Made by a program: the position numbers and the translations under genes. Positions 7,390 through 15,236 of a DNA stretch of 40,118 nt are shown here, piece after piece. The DNA is from Microcaldota archaeon (GTDB lineage Archaea; Micrarchaeota; Micrarchaeia; Micrarchaeales; Micrarchaeaceae). Position 1 is the stretch's first letter. Each line of letters starts with the position of its first letter. The stretch covers positions 1 through 40,118 of the forward strand of contig JAKAST010000005.1 of assembly GCA_021828155.1 (NCBI GenBank), read 5' to 3'. The notes below the pieces were generated by a model. It was given only the letters and a program-made list of their open reading frames with translations, was not told the origin of the DNA and ran no database searches.

Positions 7390-9822
7390 ATGGCTGATAA
7401 CATCGAAGTTGCGATAGAGAACGAGATGCAGTCCAGCTACATAGACTACGCCATGAGTGTTATCATAGGTCGGGCACTCCCCGATGCACGCGACGGCCTG
7501 AAGCCGGCTCAGAGGCGCATCCTCTACGCAATGTACAAGCTTGGCAACACACACGACAAACCAACAAAGAAGAGCGCGAGGATAGTCGGAGAGGTGATAG
7601 GAAAGTACCACCCGCACGGCGACATAGCTGCTTATGAGACGCTTGCGAGGATGGCGCAGGACTTCTCCATGAACCACATGCTGGCCGAGGGTCAGGGGAA
7701 CATGGGCGACATAGACGGCGACCCTCCGGCCGCGCAGAGGTACACCGAGGTCAGGCTAACCAGGCTGGCGGAGGAGATGCTCGAAGACCTTGAGAAGCGC
7801 GCAGTGCCGTTTGTGCCCAATTTCGACAACACCGAAGAGGAGCCGGTTGTGCTTCCTTCGAAAGCACCCAACCTCCTGGTCAATGGAGCCTCGGGCATAG
7901 CGGTCGGGGTGGCTACCAACTTATTGCCGCACAACCTGGGTGAGGTGTGCGACGCAGTAAATGCATACGTGACCAACAGGGAGATCACTTCATCGGGCCT
8001 TCTTTCTTACGTTAAGGGGCCGGACTTCCCGACCGGCGGGATTGTTTTCTACAACAACTCGCTAGAGAGCGCTTACACAACAGGCAGAGGGTCTGTGGTT
8101 GTGAGGGCGCGTACATCGATTGAGAAGGATGGCAAGAACCAGCGCATAATTGTAACTGAGATACCTTACACAGTAAACAAGGCAGCGATGCTGGAGCGCA
8201 TAGCAGAGCTGGCAAAGAACAAGACAATTGCGGGAATAGGCAACATAAGGGATGAGAGCGACAAGAGCGGCATACGCGTAGTTATAGACATAAGGCACGA
8301 TGCAAGCCCAGAATACGTGCTAAACCAGCTCTACGTGCACACACAGATGCAGACTGCCATGCCTGTAATGAACATAGCAGTGATAGGCAACAGGCTGCTC
8401 ACCCTAAACCTCAAAGACATGATAAAGGTGTTTGTCGACCACAGGTTCGGAGTAATAAAGAACCGCTCGCAATACGATCTGGGTGTGGCACAGGAGCGCC
8501 TGCACATAGTAGAGGGACTCGTAAAGGCCATTGCGAGCATAGACGCAGTGGTGGCGCTGATAAGGAAAAGCCGCGACACAAAAGAGGCAAGGGCGGCGCT
8601 TATGGAGCAAGTCAGCGTCTCTGAGAAGCAGGCAAATGCAATACTTGACATGAAGCTCAGCAGGCTTACCAGCCTGGAGAACACCACGCTTGTGAGGGAA
8701 CAGGCGGATCTCGGAAAGACGATAGAATATCTTAATGGAGTACTCGCGGACGAGAACAAGATTTACAAGATCATAGCCGATGAAACGGCAGACATAAAGA
8801 AGCGCTACGCGCGTAACAGGCGCACAACGATCGAGGAAGGTACTGACGAGGCCGGCAGTATCGCAAGAGAGGACCTGATAAAGGACGAACCAAGCACCAT
8901 AATACTTACAAAGAGCGACTACCTGAAGCGTATCGGGAGCGAGGCATACAAGCTGCAGGGCCGGGGAGGCAAAGGAGTAATAACGATAGACCTGCGTGAG
9001 GGTGACTTCGTCAGGCAGGTTGTGGAGTGCATGGCCAAGGACTACTTGCTGATAATATCTGACAGGGGCAGGGCTTACTGGCTGAAAGCTTACGAGGTAC
9101 CTGAGGGTAACAGGTACAGCAGTGGTAAGCCGGCTGTGAATCTGGTCAGGCTTAGCGAGAACGAGCATATCGCACGCATAGTCAACACGAGGGTCTTCGC
9201 TGACAAGTTCCTCGTGTTCATCACCAGGAACGGAAAGATAAAGAGGGTAAGAGCTGAGCTCTTCTCCAGGCCTAGGTCAAACGGGATAAACGCAATACCT
9301 CTGCTGCAAGGCGACATGATTGCTGACGTAGCGCTGTCCGACGGTGGGAGCGAGCTGTTCATAGCTACAAGAAACGGGTTCTCATTGAGGTTCGGGGAGA
9401 AAAACCTGCGGCCGATGAGCAGGGTGGCGCATGGAGTGAGAGGCGTGCGGATTAGGCATGGGGATTCGGTTGTCAATATAGCGCAGGTAAGGTCTGATGA
9501 TGATGTGCTGACCATAACAAGTAATGGCTTCGGCAAGATCACGCGGGTCGATAGGTACAGGCTGCAGGGCCGCGGAGGTAGAGGCGTGATAAACCTCAGG
9601 GTTACGGAAAAGACCGGCGAAGTTGTGCGGGCACTGCCTGTCGGCAAGGATGACAAGCTCTTAGTAGTCAACTCGCTTGGTGTGTCAATAGATATACCGG
9701 TTGCATCGATACGTGTAACAGGCAGAGGCGCTCAAGGAGTCAGGATAATGCGTCTGCAGCCAGGGGCGAAAGTCGTAGATGCAAGAGTCATAGGGAATGA
9801 GCCTGCAAGCAATAGGGCGTAG
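7390..9822 (+). CDS. gyrA: DNA gyrase subunit A
   Basis: DNA cleavage-religation subunit of gyrase. Numbered from ATG 7390 (810 residues), the active-site tyrosine is Tyr118 in [10 protein letters not shown]. The winged-helix block [18 protein letters not shown] precedes it. The C-terminal domain has beta-pinwheel repeats and two GyrA-box-like sequences (QGRGGKG near 523 and QGRGGRG near 726), supporting a supercoiling gyrase rather than topoisomerase IV. A GTG at 7384 is in frame, but ATG 7390 follows GAGGTG at a 5-nt spacing and starts the normal MADN. In the quinolone-determining region, Ile79 and Glu83 stand where E. coli has Ser83 and Asp87. It is the distal gene of the gyrBA operon. Confidence 0.97.
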   Translation: MADNIEVAIENEMQSSYIDYAMSVIIGRALPDARDGLKPAQRRILYAMYKLGNTHDKPTKKSARIVGEVIGKYHPHGDIAAYETLARMAQDFSMNHMLAEGQGNMGDIDGDPPAAQRYTEVRLTRLAEEMLEDLEKRAVPFVPNFDNTEEEPVVLPSKAPNLLVNGASGIAVGVATNLLPHNLGEVCDAVNAYVTNREITSSGLLSYVKGPDFPTGGIVFYNNSLESAYTTGRGSVVVRARTSIEKDGKNQRIIVTEIPYTVNKAAMLERIAELAKNKTIAGIGNIRDESDKSGIRVVIDIRHDASPEYVLNQLYVHTQMQTAMPVMNIAVIGNRLLTLNLKDMIKVFVDHRFGVIKNRSQYDLGVAQERLHIVEGLVKAIASIDAVVALIRKSRDTKEARAALMEQVSVSEKQANAILDMKLSRLTSLENTTLVREQADLGKTIEYLNGVLADENKIYKIIADETADIKKRYARNRRTTIEEGTDEAGSIAREDLIKDEPSTIILTKSDYLKRIGSEAYKLQGRGGKGVITIDLREGDFVRQVVECMAKDYLLIISDRGRAYWLKAYEVPEGNRYSSGKPAVNLVRLSENEHIARIVNTRVFADKFLVFITRNGKIKRVRAELFSRPRSNGINAIPLLQGDMIADVALSDGGSELFIATRNGFSLRFGEKNLRPMSRVAHGVRGVRIRHGDSVVNIAQVRSDDDVLTITSNGFGKITRVDRYRLQGRGGRGVINLRVTEKTGEVVRALPVGKDDKLLVVNSLGVSIDIPVASIRVTGRGAQGVRIMRLQPGAKVVDARVIGNEPASNRA

Positions 9823-9884
9823 GATGGACGGCACGTTACGCCGATTGCGCAAAGCTTATTATAGATAGGCAGAAGTCTAACTTA

Positions 9885-10412
9885 GTGGCGGGGGGTACAG
9901 TGATAGCCATACTTGTTATAGGGAAGCCTAACTGCGAATACTGCATGGATATGGGGCTGGCAGCGCGCGCATTTGGAGCCTCGTCTATAATATTCACTAC
10001 GCCAAAAAACAGCAGGGTGGTAAGATATTTCAAGGGTCTGTCGGCCAGATGGGGAGGGAATTTCAACGTGGAGTTCACGAACGACTGGAGGAAGGAGCTA
10101 GATGACAAGAAGAACTACAAGGTGGTTTACCTGACCCGGTTTGGTGTGCCAATAAGGAGTGTGGAGTCCATACTTAGGACGTACAAGAACCTCGTTGTTG
10201 TAGTATCTACGACAGACAACAAGAGCGCGATAAGGCGCGCCGACTTCAATGTGAGCATAAGCACTCAGCCCCACACCAACATATCGGCCATCAGCGTATT
10301 CCTGCACGAGTTCTACAGCGGACGCGAGCTCGCCCTCCACTTCGAGAACGCGAGGTACAAGGTTGTGCCTGCGGCCAGGGGCATGAGGGTGGCAAGAATA
10401 AAGAAAGGGTAA
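9885..10412 (+). CDS. Trm56-like SPOUT methyltransferase, degenerate
   Basis: Resembles archaeal tRNA (cytidine-56-2'-O)-methyltransferase. The alignable parts are AARAFGAS, RWGGNFNVEF, VVYLTRFGV and the trefoil-knot end ADFNVSISTQPHTNISAISVFLHE. Compared with the family as I recall it, the N-terminal HRxxRD...TTH block is replaced by GKPNCEYCMDMG, and the VGxEKVP SAM-binding loop by VVVSTTDNK. Activity as a C56 methylase is therefore doubtful. The start could be GTG 9885, about 24 nt after a TATA-like TTATTATAG, or GTG 9900 behind a G-rich stretch. It stands alone after gyrA and converges on radA. Confidence 0.7.
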   Translation: MAGGTVIAILVIGKPNCEYCMDMGLAARAFGASSIIFTTPKNSRVVRYFKGLSARWGGNFNVEFTNDWRKELDDKKNYKVVYLTRFGVPIRSVESILRTYKNLVVVVSTTDNKSAIRRADFNVSISTQPHTNISAISVFLHEFYSGRELALHFENARYKVVPAARGMRVARIKKG

Positions 10413-10459
10413 GCGGCGCGACGGGCTTCAGGCAGGCGCCTAGCTTGCATGGCGCGCCA

Positions 10460-11410
10460 TCAGTCCTTTATGCCGTCCGGGGTTATCTTTATAACGCATT
10501 CTCCTTCTGGCATATTAGGCGAGTCGACAAGCCTCACTATACGCTTGTCCTCCTTGCTCTTCCTCATGTACAGCCGGGTAGTTGCAGCGTGCGCTATGAC
10601 GTTGCCGCCTATCGGCACCGTAGGGTCGCCGAACATTATGCCCGGGTTGTCCATCACCTGATTGGTTATGTAGGCCGCCAGGCCGTACTTGTCTGCAAGG
10701 GTCTGAAGCCTGTGTATGTGCTGGTTGAGCTTCTGCTGGCGCTCTCCGAGCGCCCCCCTGCCGATGAACTCTGACCTGAACAGCGAGGTGAGCGAGTCAA
10801 TTATTATCAGCTTGATGTTCATCTCCTGTATAACGGAATCCGCCCTTTCGAGCGTGAGAATCTGCTGCTCCGTGGTCGGCACCCTTACCATGGCAATGTT
10901 AGCAAGCACCTCCTTCGGATCCATGCCGGCAGCCTTTGCTATCTGCTCTATGCGCTCAGGCCTGAACGTGCCCTCGGTGTCTATGAACAGCACGTTGCCT
11001 CCAAGGCCGCCTTTGTCCTTTGGAAGCTGAACGTTCACGGCGAGCTGGAAGCCGAGCTGGGTCTTCCCGCTGGCGAACCTGCCGTACGTCTCGGTTATGC
11101 CGTTGGTCTCGACTCCGCCGCCTATAAGGTCATTGAGGTCGCTCGAGCCCGTGCTTATCTTGCCTATGAGCTTCCTCTTCTCGTAGAACTGCTCGCCAGT
11201 CTCGAATGCTATTGTTGTGGATTCCTGCGCGATCTGCACCGCCTTCTTGGCAGCCTCGACGCTTATGCCTGTCATCTCAGCTATCTCGTGTGGCGACGCT
11301 ACAGCAATCTTGTCCAGGGTGTCGATGCCGGCAGCCCTCAGCTTCGTGGCTGTGGTGGGGCCTATTCCTGGCAGGTCCTCCAAATCATGTACGGCCTTCT
11401 CTTTTGGCAT
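10460..11410 (-). CDS. radA: DNA repair and recombination protein RadA
   Basis: Archaeal RecA/Rad51 recombinase that forms filaments on single-stranded DNA and catalyses strand exchange. Seen from ATG 11410 (316 residues): helix-hairpin-helix LEDLPGIGPTTATKLRAAGI (about 10-29), Walker A GRFASGKTQ (110-118), FIDTEGTFRPERI, Walker B LIIIDSLTSLFRSE, and the L2-region FGDPTVPIGGNVIAHA. Most RadA proteins have GEFGSGKTQ at Walker A; here Glu and Gly are replaced by Arg and Ala. An in-frame TTG precedes the ATG by one codon. A TATA-like ATTTTAAATACC lies about 35 nt upstream (11441-11453), predicting a short leader. Confidence 0.96.
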   Translation of the reverse strand: MPKEKAVHDLEDLPGIGPTTATKLRAAGIDTLDKIAVASPHEIAEMTGISVEAAKKAVQIAQESTTIAFETGEQFYEKRKLIGKISTGSSDLNDLIGGGVETNGITETYGRFASGKTQLGFQLAVNVQLPKDKGGLGGNVLFIDTEGTFRPERIEQIAKAAGMDPKEVLANIAMVRVPTTEQQILTLERADSVIQEMNIKLIIIDSLTSLFRSEFIGRGALGERQQKLNQHIHRLQTLADKYGLAAYITNQVMDNPGIMFGDPTVPIGGNVIAHAATTRLYMRKSKEDKRIVRLVDSPNMPEGECVIKITPDGIKD

Positions 11411-11478
11411 CAAAACACGGCATTAGTTTATGGACGAAAAGGTATTTAAAATAAGACACGGCAGGCTAGCTCAGACAT

Positions 11479-11560
11479 AAATAGAAAGAGTGCCAGCGTG
11501 CAATGCACGCTGGCAAGGCGACCAGTTCTTCACGACCTTCCTACAGTAGAGAACCCGTAT
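11479..11560 (-). ncRNA. Candidate small structured RNA upstream of radA
   Basis: Hypothetical RNA on the minus strand. A TATA-like CTTTTTAAATG (about 11577-11587) predicts a start near 11558-11560. The transcript would fold into a first stem GGTTCT/AGAACT and then a 12-bp hairpin (TGCCAGCGTGCA / TGCACGCTGGCA) at 11491-11515, followed by the pyrimidine-rich CTCTTTCTATTT, terminator-like in form. No known RNA family was recognised. A transcript on the plus strand, or a protein-binding palindrome, is equally open. Confidence 0.25.
11491..11515. repeat. 25-nt near-perfect palindrome
   Basis: Arms TGCCAGCGTGCA and TGCACGCTGGCA flank a single A. It can form a strong hairpin in RNA or serve as a two-fold symmetric binding site. 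It lies 80-105 nt upstream of the radA start. Confidence 0.85.
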
Positions 11561-11730
11561 ATATCTATCAGATGAAACATTTAAAAAGCTTTCCAAATAG
11601 CGGAATTTTCTGCTTTATATGCAGTTCAAACGATAGAAAAAGTTTCATTTAAATGAGCTAATGTGACTGTTTAAAAAGGTTGCCGGGCATTACCATACAA
11701 GCAGTTTCGACCAGGCTTCGGTGCGCGTAT

Positions 11731-12429
11731 ATGCCCTTCCTGACGCTCAACTTCAAAGCAGTCGCCGTCTCGCTTATAGTAGGAGCAGCAATGATAGTGC
11801 TCGGAGGGAGCCTCGGCTTATTCTTCTTCGGTGAGATGTTCTATTTCGTTGTGCTGGCTGCGCTTGCAACGCTCGCTGGCAGGAAATTCAAGCAGAATGC
11901 CGGACTGTACGAGAAAAGCAGAGGCGTAAGGAACGTGCTGGCCAACGGCCTCTGGCCGCTCGCCATGAGTGTGGTATTCTATGCAGCCATGGCCTCTGGC
12001 CATATGCATGTGGCACTCTTCGCTGCGCTCGGCTTTGTGGCAAGCGTCGGTGCCGTAACGGCAGACACCCTCAGCAGCGAGCTGGGTGTGCTTGACGGGC
12101 AGCCAGTTATGATACTAGGCTTCAGAAAGGTGCATAAGGGCGTTTCTGGAGGCATAACATGGCTGGGGCTGGCCGCAGGCCTGGCCGGCGCACTCCTCAT
12201 ATCAGCCATGGTCGTGGTGGTGCTGCCGCAGCTCTCTGCACTCGGTCTTTCCAGTTATGCATTGGCGTTCGCTGTGCTGACTGCGGGCGGCTTTTTCGGC
12301 ACTGTTGCCGACTCTCTGCTCGGGTATTTCGAGGAAAAGGGGATCGGCAGCAAGTACACCTCGAATTTCTTTGGCAGCATGGCGGGCAGTGCGCTCTGCA
12401 TAGGTCTTGCAGCATTGCTAGCGCTCTAA
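11731..12429 (+). CDS. DUF92 family membrane protein
   Basis: Polytopic membrane protein of 232 residues with six to seven hydrophobic segments, belonging to the DUF92/COG1836 group. Seen: the family block ADTLSSELGVL, the segment KVHKGVSGGITWLGLAAGLAGAL, and FGTVADSLLGYFEEKG near the C-terminus. Plant relatives act as phytyl-phosphate kinases in prenol salvage; the archaeal role is unknown, so no substrate is assigned. The frame opens at TTG 11680, but ATG 11731 is chosen. It begins MPFLTLNF just before the first helix, and a TATA-like box at about 11668-11678 puts the transcript start between the two. Confidence 0.8.
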   Translation: MPFLTLNFKAVAVSLIVGAAMIVLGGSLGLFFFGEMFYFVVLAALATLAGRKFKQNAGLYEKSRGVRNVLANGLWPLAMSVVFYAAMASGHMHVALFAALGFVASVGAVTADTLSSELGVLDGQPVMILGFRKVHKGVSGGITWLGLAAGLAGALLISAMVVVVLPQLSALGLSSYALAFAVLTAGGFFGTVADSLLGYFEEKGIGSKYTSNFFGSMAGSALCIGLAALLAL

Positions 12430-12467
12430 GGTATTTCAGATAGTGCACGCTTGGGTAGCGGCATTGA

Positions 12468-12538
12468 TGCGCCAGCCGGGAATCGGACCCGGGTCGTCGC
12501 CTTGGGAAGGCGATGTCCTACCCCTAGACTACTGGCGC
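12468..12538 (-). tRNA. tRNA-Gly (anticodon CCC)
   Basis: Cloverleaf on the minus strand. Acceptor GCGCCAG/CTGGCGC, D-stem GTC/GAC, anticodon stem TCGCC/GGCGA with loop TTCCCAA, T-stem CCGGG/CCCGG with loop TCCGATT, discriminator A. The anticodon CCC reads GGG. No intron is present and CCA is not encoded. Confidence 0.95.
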
Positions 12539-12542
12539 AGCA

Positions 12543-13316
12543 TCAGCGTATGTAGGATGGGGGCTTGTCGTCGCCCTTTCCAGGCATCGGGAATTCTGCT
12601 GGGGCCTGGCGCTCCAGCTCCTTGAGCGCCTCGGCTGTTTTCTGTATCATCTTGTCAAGGTTCTTAGTATCTATGTTGAGCCCCAACCTGCCCGAGAGGA
12701 ACACCAGCACAGCCTTGGCCGCATATGGGTCTACGTCCAGGAACGAGGATTCACCCATAAGGCATATGCCGTCGACGTGCTCCATCTTTGCGAACCCTAG
12801 TATCATGCCAGCTGAGCCCAGTATTGTGCCGCGCGATTCTCCGAAGACAAGGCCGCTGTCCTTGAGCCCTGCAACAACCGCTGCGCTGGTAGCATTGGCG
12901 TAGACCTTAGGATTCGAGGGATTTGAGCCGGGGGCGCTGTAGCCACCAAGTGTGTATATGAACTTCCCACCCAGCTTTTCCTTGAAGAACCTGACTATCT
13001 CGTGGTTTACCTCATATTGCCCTTCCGGTGTGATTGCCTGAGTGTCGCCGGTAAGTATGACTATGTCTTCCTTCCTGCCACTACGCCTTATCACATAGAA
13101 GCGGTTGCTCATCAGCCTTATGCCGCCATGCCTGAGCATTATAACCTGGTAGGGGAAATGCGGCGAGTAGAGCGTGGCTATCCTCTCCGCATTTAGCTCC
13201 TTGATGAGATGCTCTGCTACCATCTTGCCTACGCTGCCTATGCCGGGCAGGCCGACTATCATTATCGGAGCCTTGAGTTTTGCGTACTTCCTTACACGTA
13301 TCCGTGTCTTTTCCAT
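12543..13316 (-). CDS. PAC2-family proteasome assembly chaperone homologue
   Basis: Member of the archaeal COG2047/PAC2 family, homologous to eukaryotic proteasome assembly chaperone 2. Seen: APIMIVGLPGIGSVGKM (about 16-32), EHLIKELNAERIATLYSPHFPYQ, the TGDTQAITPEGQYE block, and FIYTLGGYSAPGS. The C-terminal 60 residues form a predicted helix ending in a polar tail. In many archaea this gene follows L44e, S27e, aIF2-alpha and Nop10. Here it follows aIF2-alpha after 17 nt, with Nop10 missing. The chaperone role is inferred from the family. Confidence 0.85.
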   Translation of the reverse strand: MEKTRIRVRKYAKLKAPIMIVGLPGIGSVGKMVAEHLIKELNAERIATLYSPHFPYQVIMLRHGGIRLMSNRFYVIRRSGRKEDIVILTGDTQAITPEGQYEVNHEIVRFFKEKLGGKFIYTLGGYSAPGSNPSNPKVYANATSAAVVAGLKDSGLVFGESRGTILGSAGMILGFAKMEHVDGICLMGESSFLDVDPYAAKAVLVFLSGRLGLNIDTKNLDKMIQKTAEALKELERQAPAEFPMPGKGDDKPPSYIR

Positions 13317-13333
13317 CTACCACACCAACTCAG

Positions 13334-14140
13334 TTACAGAGAGTCGAGTATGCCCTCCTTGTCTTTCTTCAGCTTCTCCTTCTCTAACTCCAAAGTGCTG
13401 TCCTTGACCTTGGATCCTATGAGCTCTGTAGCTGCCCTTATCTTGCTTTCTGCATCGGAATAGTCCTTGCCCTGAGCCTCCATGTGGTACCTTGGTGCGC
13501 TTATGTATGTGATGTTGACCCCTGACTTCTCAGCCTCAAGCAGCGCTGAGTTAAGTTCAGTCACGCCGCTGGCCGTATTTGAGGTGGAGAGCTTCATTAT
13601 GTATGCGACCTCGTACTTCCTTTTCTTCCTGTTCGCGTCGATTATGGAGAGGATTGCATCTTTAAGCTTCTTTGGCAACTTGGAATTCTTCCAGGTATCT
13701 GAGGTCTCGGTTGCGGCCTGGACAAGCGCTGTGTAGCTCCCAAACTCCGAGAGTGCCTGCTGTGAGAGCTGGGCCTTCTGGCGGTCCTCACCTGAACTCC
13801 TTACAGACTGCAGGAATATTGAGTTGAGCCTGTGCTCCAGATTGTAGGCGTTTATCTTCACCTTCGAGTCCTTCGGGGTGACCTTCTTGAGTGATATGTC
13901 TATAGTGCCTTTGTCGCGGTCTATGTATGTTACCTTGCACACCAGCTTCTGTCCCTGGTGAAGAAACTCGTGGATGTTCTTTATCCAGCCGGATGATATC
14001 TCCCTTAATGGCAGGAACGCCTCCAGGTCATTGTATTCCACGAGCTTGCAGTACGCGCCGAACTGCATGATCTTGGTGACCTGCGCTATTACGAGGGTGT
14101 TTGGGTACGGTGTTTGTGTTGAGAACGCCATTTGCATCAT
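13334..14140 (-). CDS. Translation initiation factor 2 subunit alpha
   Basis: Alpha subunit of archaeal aIF2, which with the gamma subunit delivers initiator tRNA to the small ribosomal subunit. An S1/OB-fold domain spans about residues 13-90 (VTKIMQFGAYCKL...AFLPLREIS...GQKLVCKVTYIDRDKGTIDISLKKV). It is followed by the helical domain and the C-terminal alpha-beta domain containing ISAPRYHMEAQGKDYSDAE. Length 268 is normal. Three in-frame ATGs (14140, 14137 and 14131) are possible starts; 14131 gives MAFSTQTPYP, closest in length to homologues. The gene starts 10 nt after L44e. Initiator tRNA lies 0.9 kb upstream. Confidence 0.93.
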   Translation of the reverse strand: MMQMAFSTQTPYPNTLVIAQVTKIMQFGAYCKLVEYNDLEAFLPLREISSGWIKNIHEFLHQGQKLVCKVTYIDRDKGTIDISLKKVTPKDSKVKINAYNLEHRLNSIFLQSVRSSGEDRQKAQLSQQALSEFGSYTALVQAATETSDTWKNSKLPKKLKDAILSIIDANRKKRKYEVAYIMKLSTSNTASGVTELNSALLEAEKSGVNITYISAPRYHMEAQGKDYSDAESKIRAATELIGSKVKDSTLELEKEKLKKDKEGILDSL

Positions 14141-14150
14141 TTTCAGATTT

Positions 14151-14432
14151 TCAGATGTTGAATTCTAGTTTCTTCTTTGTGCGGGAGCCGAGCACCCTCT
14201 CGACAGTGTAGCCGCATTTCTTGCATTCCAGGAGCACCTTCTGCCGCTTCGCTATCTTCTTGACTGTGGCCTGGCCCTTAACCTTGCCATGGTAGCCCTT
14301 CAGCTTCCTGTCCCTGCGACGCTGGCCGACATTAAGCCCAGAATTGGGTTTCTTCGAATAGATTGTCACCTTGTGTGGCGTATGCTCATTGCATTTTGGG
14401 CAATATGTAGTAATTTCCTTGGGTATCTTCAT
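14151..14432 (-). CDS. rpl44e: Ribosomal protein L44e (eL42)
   Basis: Zinc-binding protein of the large subunit near the E site. Seen from ATG 14432 (93 residues): MKIPKEITTYCPKCNEHTPHKV with the first CxxC, the basic central block GQRRRDRKLKGYHGKVKG, and the second pair CKKCGYTVERV. An in-frame GTG at 14441 is a less likely start. It is the first gene of an L44e-aIF2-alpha-PAC2 cluster; S27e, normally between L44e and aIF2-alpha, is absent. Confidence 0.95.
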   Translation of the reverse strand: MKIPKEITTYCPKCNEHTPHKVTIYSKKPNSGLNVGQRRRDRKLKGYHGKVKGQATVKKIAKRQKVLLECKKCGYTVERVLGSRTKKKLEFNI

Positions 14433-14451
14433 TGCAACCACGGTTTGAACA

Positions 14452-14937
14452 TTATGAGAGCTCGCAGAGCTTGTTTGAGACCAGATATTCAGTATCTTCC
14501 TCGCTGGCCACCTCGACTGTATTAGATTTGCTGACCGGGCCTATCTTATTGCCTGATGGGAGGAATATCTCAGGTATGTCGCGGATTGCGCGCAATGACG
14601 GTTTATTGGTGCTTTTGGTATTTAAGGTTTCGTTGCTGAAAAGTTTTTGCAGGTTCTCGTAGAATCTGGCCTCTTCGGCCGGCACTGGTTGCGGTAGCTG
14701 CTTTCCGTATGCTACGTAGACCATTATTTTTTGCTTGCGCCTTTGGTATATTGAATTAATCAGTCTTTCGATGTTGGTTTTGATTGCTACAGATTCGTCA
14801 TCGTTTTTGTTTGAGAGTTCTGCAACGAATGCCTGAGCATCGGTATAAAAGCTCTTTGGCACAAGCTGGATGGTGTTGGTCGACTTCTCCGTTTGATATA
14901 TCTGCCAGATGTAATCATAGCTGATATTACCTGTCAT
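14452..14937 (-). CDS. GINS complex subunit (Gins51/Gins15 type)
   Basis: Component of the replicative CMG-like helicase assembly. The helical A domain comes first (SYDYIWQIYQTEKSTNTIQLV, SFYTDAQAFVAEL, then NIERLINSIYQRRKQKIMVYVAYG at about 55-78). A linker and a small C-terminal B domain follow (EIFLPSGNKIGPVSKSNTVEV...EYLVSNKLCEL). The A-then-B order is the Gins51 arrangement. In many archaea gins51 sits beside PCNA, L44e and S27e; here L44e follows after 19 nt. The 161-residue length is at the short end. A GGGGTG motif precedes the ATG, and an AT-rich TATA element is at about 15012-15024. Confidence 0.75.
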   Translation of the reverse strand: MTGNISYDYIWQIYQTEKSTNTIQLVPKSFYTDAQAFVAELSNKNDDESVAIKTNIERLINSIYQRRKQKIMVYVAYGKQLPQPVPAEEARFYENLQKLFSNETLNTKSTNKPSLRAIRDIPEIFLPSGNKIGPVSKSNTVEVASEEDTEYLVSNKLCELS

Positions 14938-15069
14938 GTCAACACCCCTACCTTCCTCTAATCAAAACAGCCAACACCGCAACTGCACCTACTTTTTTTG
15001 TCTTTTGTTAGGTATATATATTATTAACAGGGCCCGAATACCGGAACTGTGGGGTCTGCCAAGCTTGAA

Positions 15070-15144
15070 TAGCGAGGAATGGATTTGAACCATTGATCTC
15101 CGGGTTATGAGCCCGGCGGGCACTCCAGACTACCCCACCTCGCT
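15070..15144 (-). tRNA. Initiator tRNA-Met (anticodon CAU)
   Basis: Minus-strand cloverleaf with archaeal initiator features: A1-U72 at the end of acceptor AGCGAGG/CCTCGCT, and consecutive G:C pairs in anticodon stem CCGGG/CCCGG. Anticodon loop CTCATAA, D-stem GGGT/GCCC, T-stem AATGG/CCATT with loop TTCAAAT, discriminator A. No intron and no encoded CCA. Confidence 0.96.
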
Positions 15145-15236
15145 CTGCTATTTACGCAAACTCAAAGCCGCAGGCATATTATTACGCCAAACTATTAAAA
15201 TAGAGCACATTCCTCAGGCGGTTTGACCAGTTGCCT

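Larger units (their letters stand above)
11414..11730. other. Intergenic region between radA and DUF92 gene
   Basis: About 317 nt with no convincing protein gene. It holds the radA promoter (11441-11453), a 25-nt palindrome (11491-11515) within a candidate small RNA, several TATA-like boxes (around 11577-11587 and 11648-11654), and the DUF92 promoter (GTTTAAAAAGG, about 11668-11678). Confidence 0.6.

Noticed and set aside
9090-9671. 193-codon minus-strand frame opposite gyrA
   Set aside because: Shadow frame with Leu/Ser/Pro-rich composition inside a highly conserved gene.
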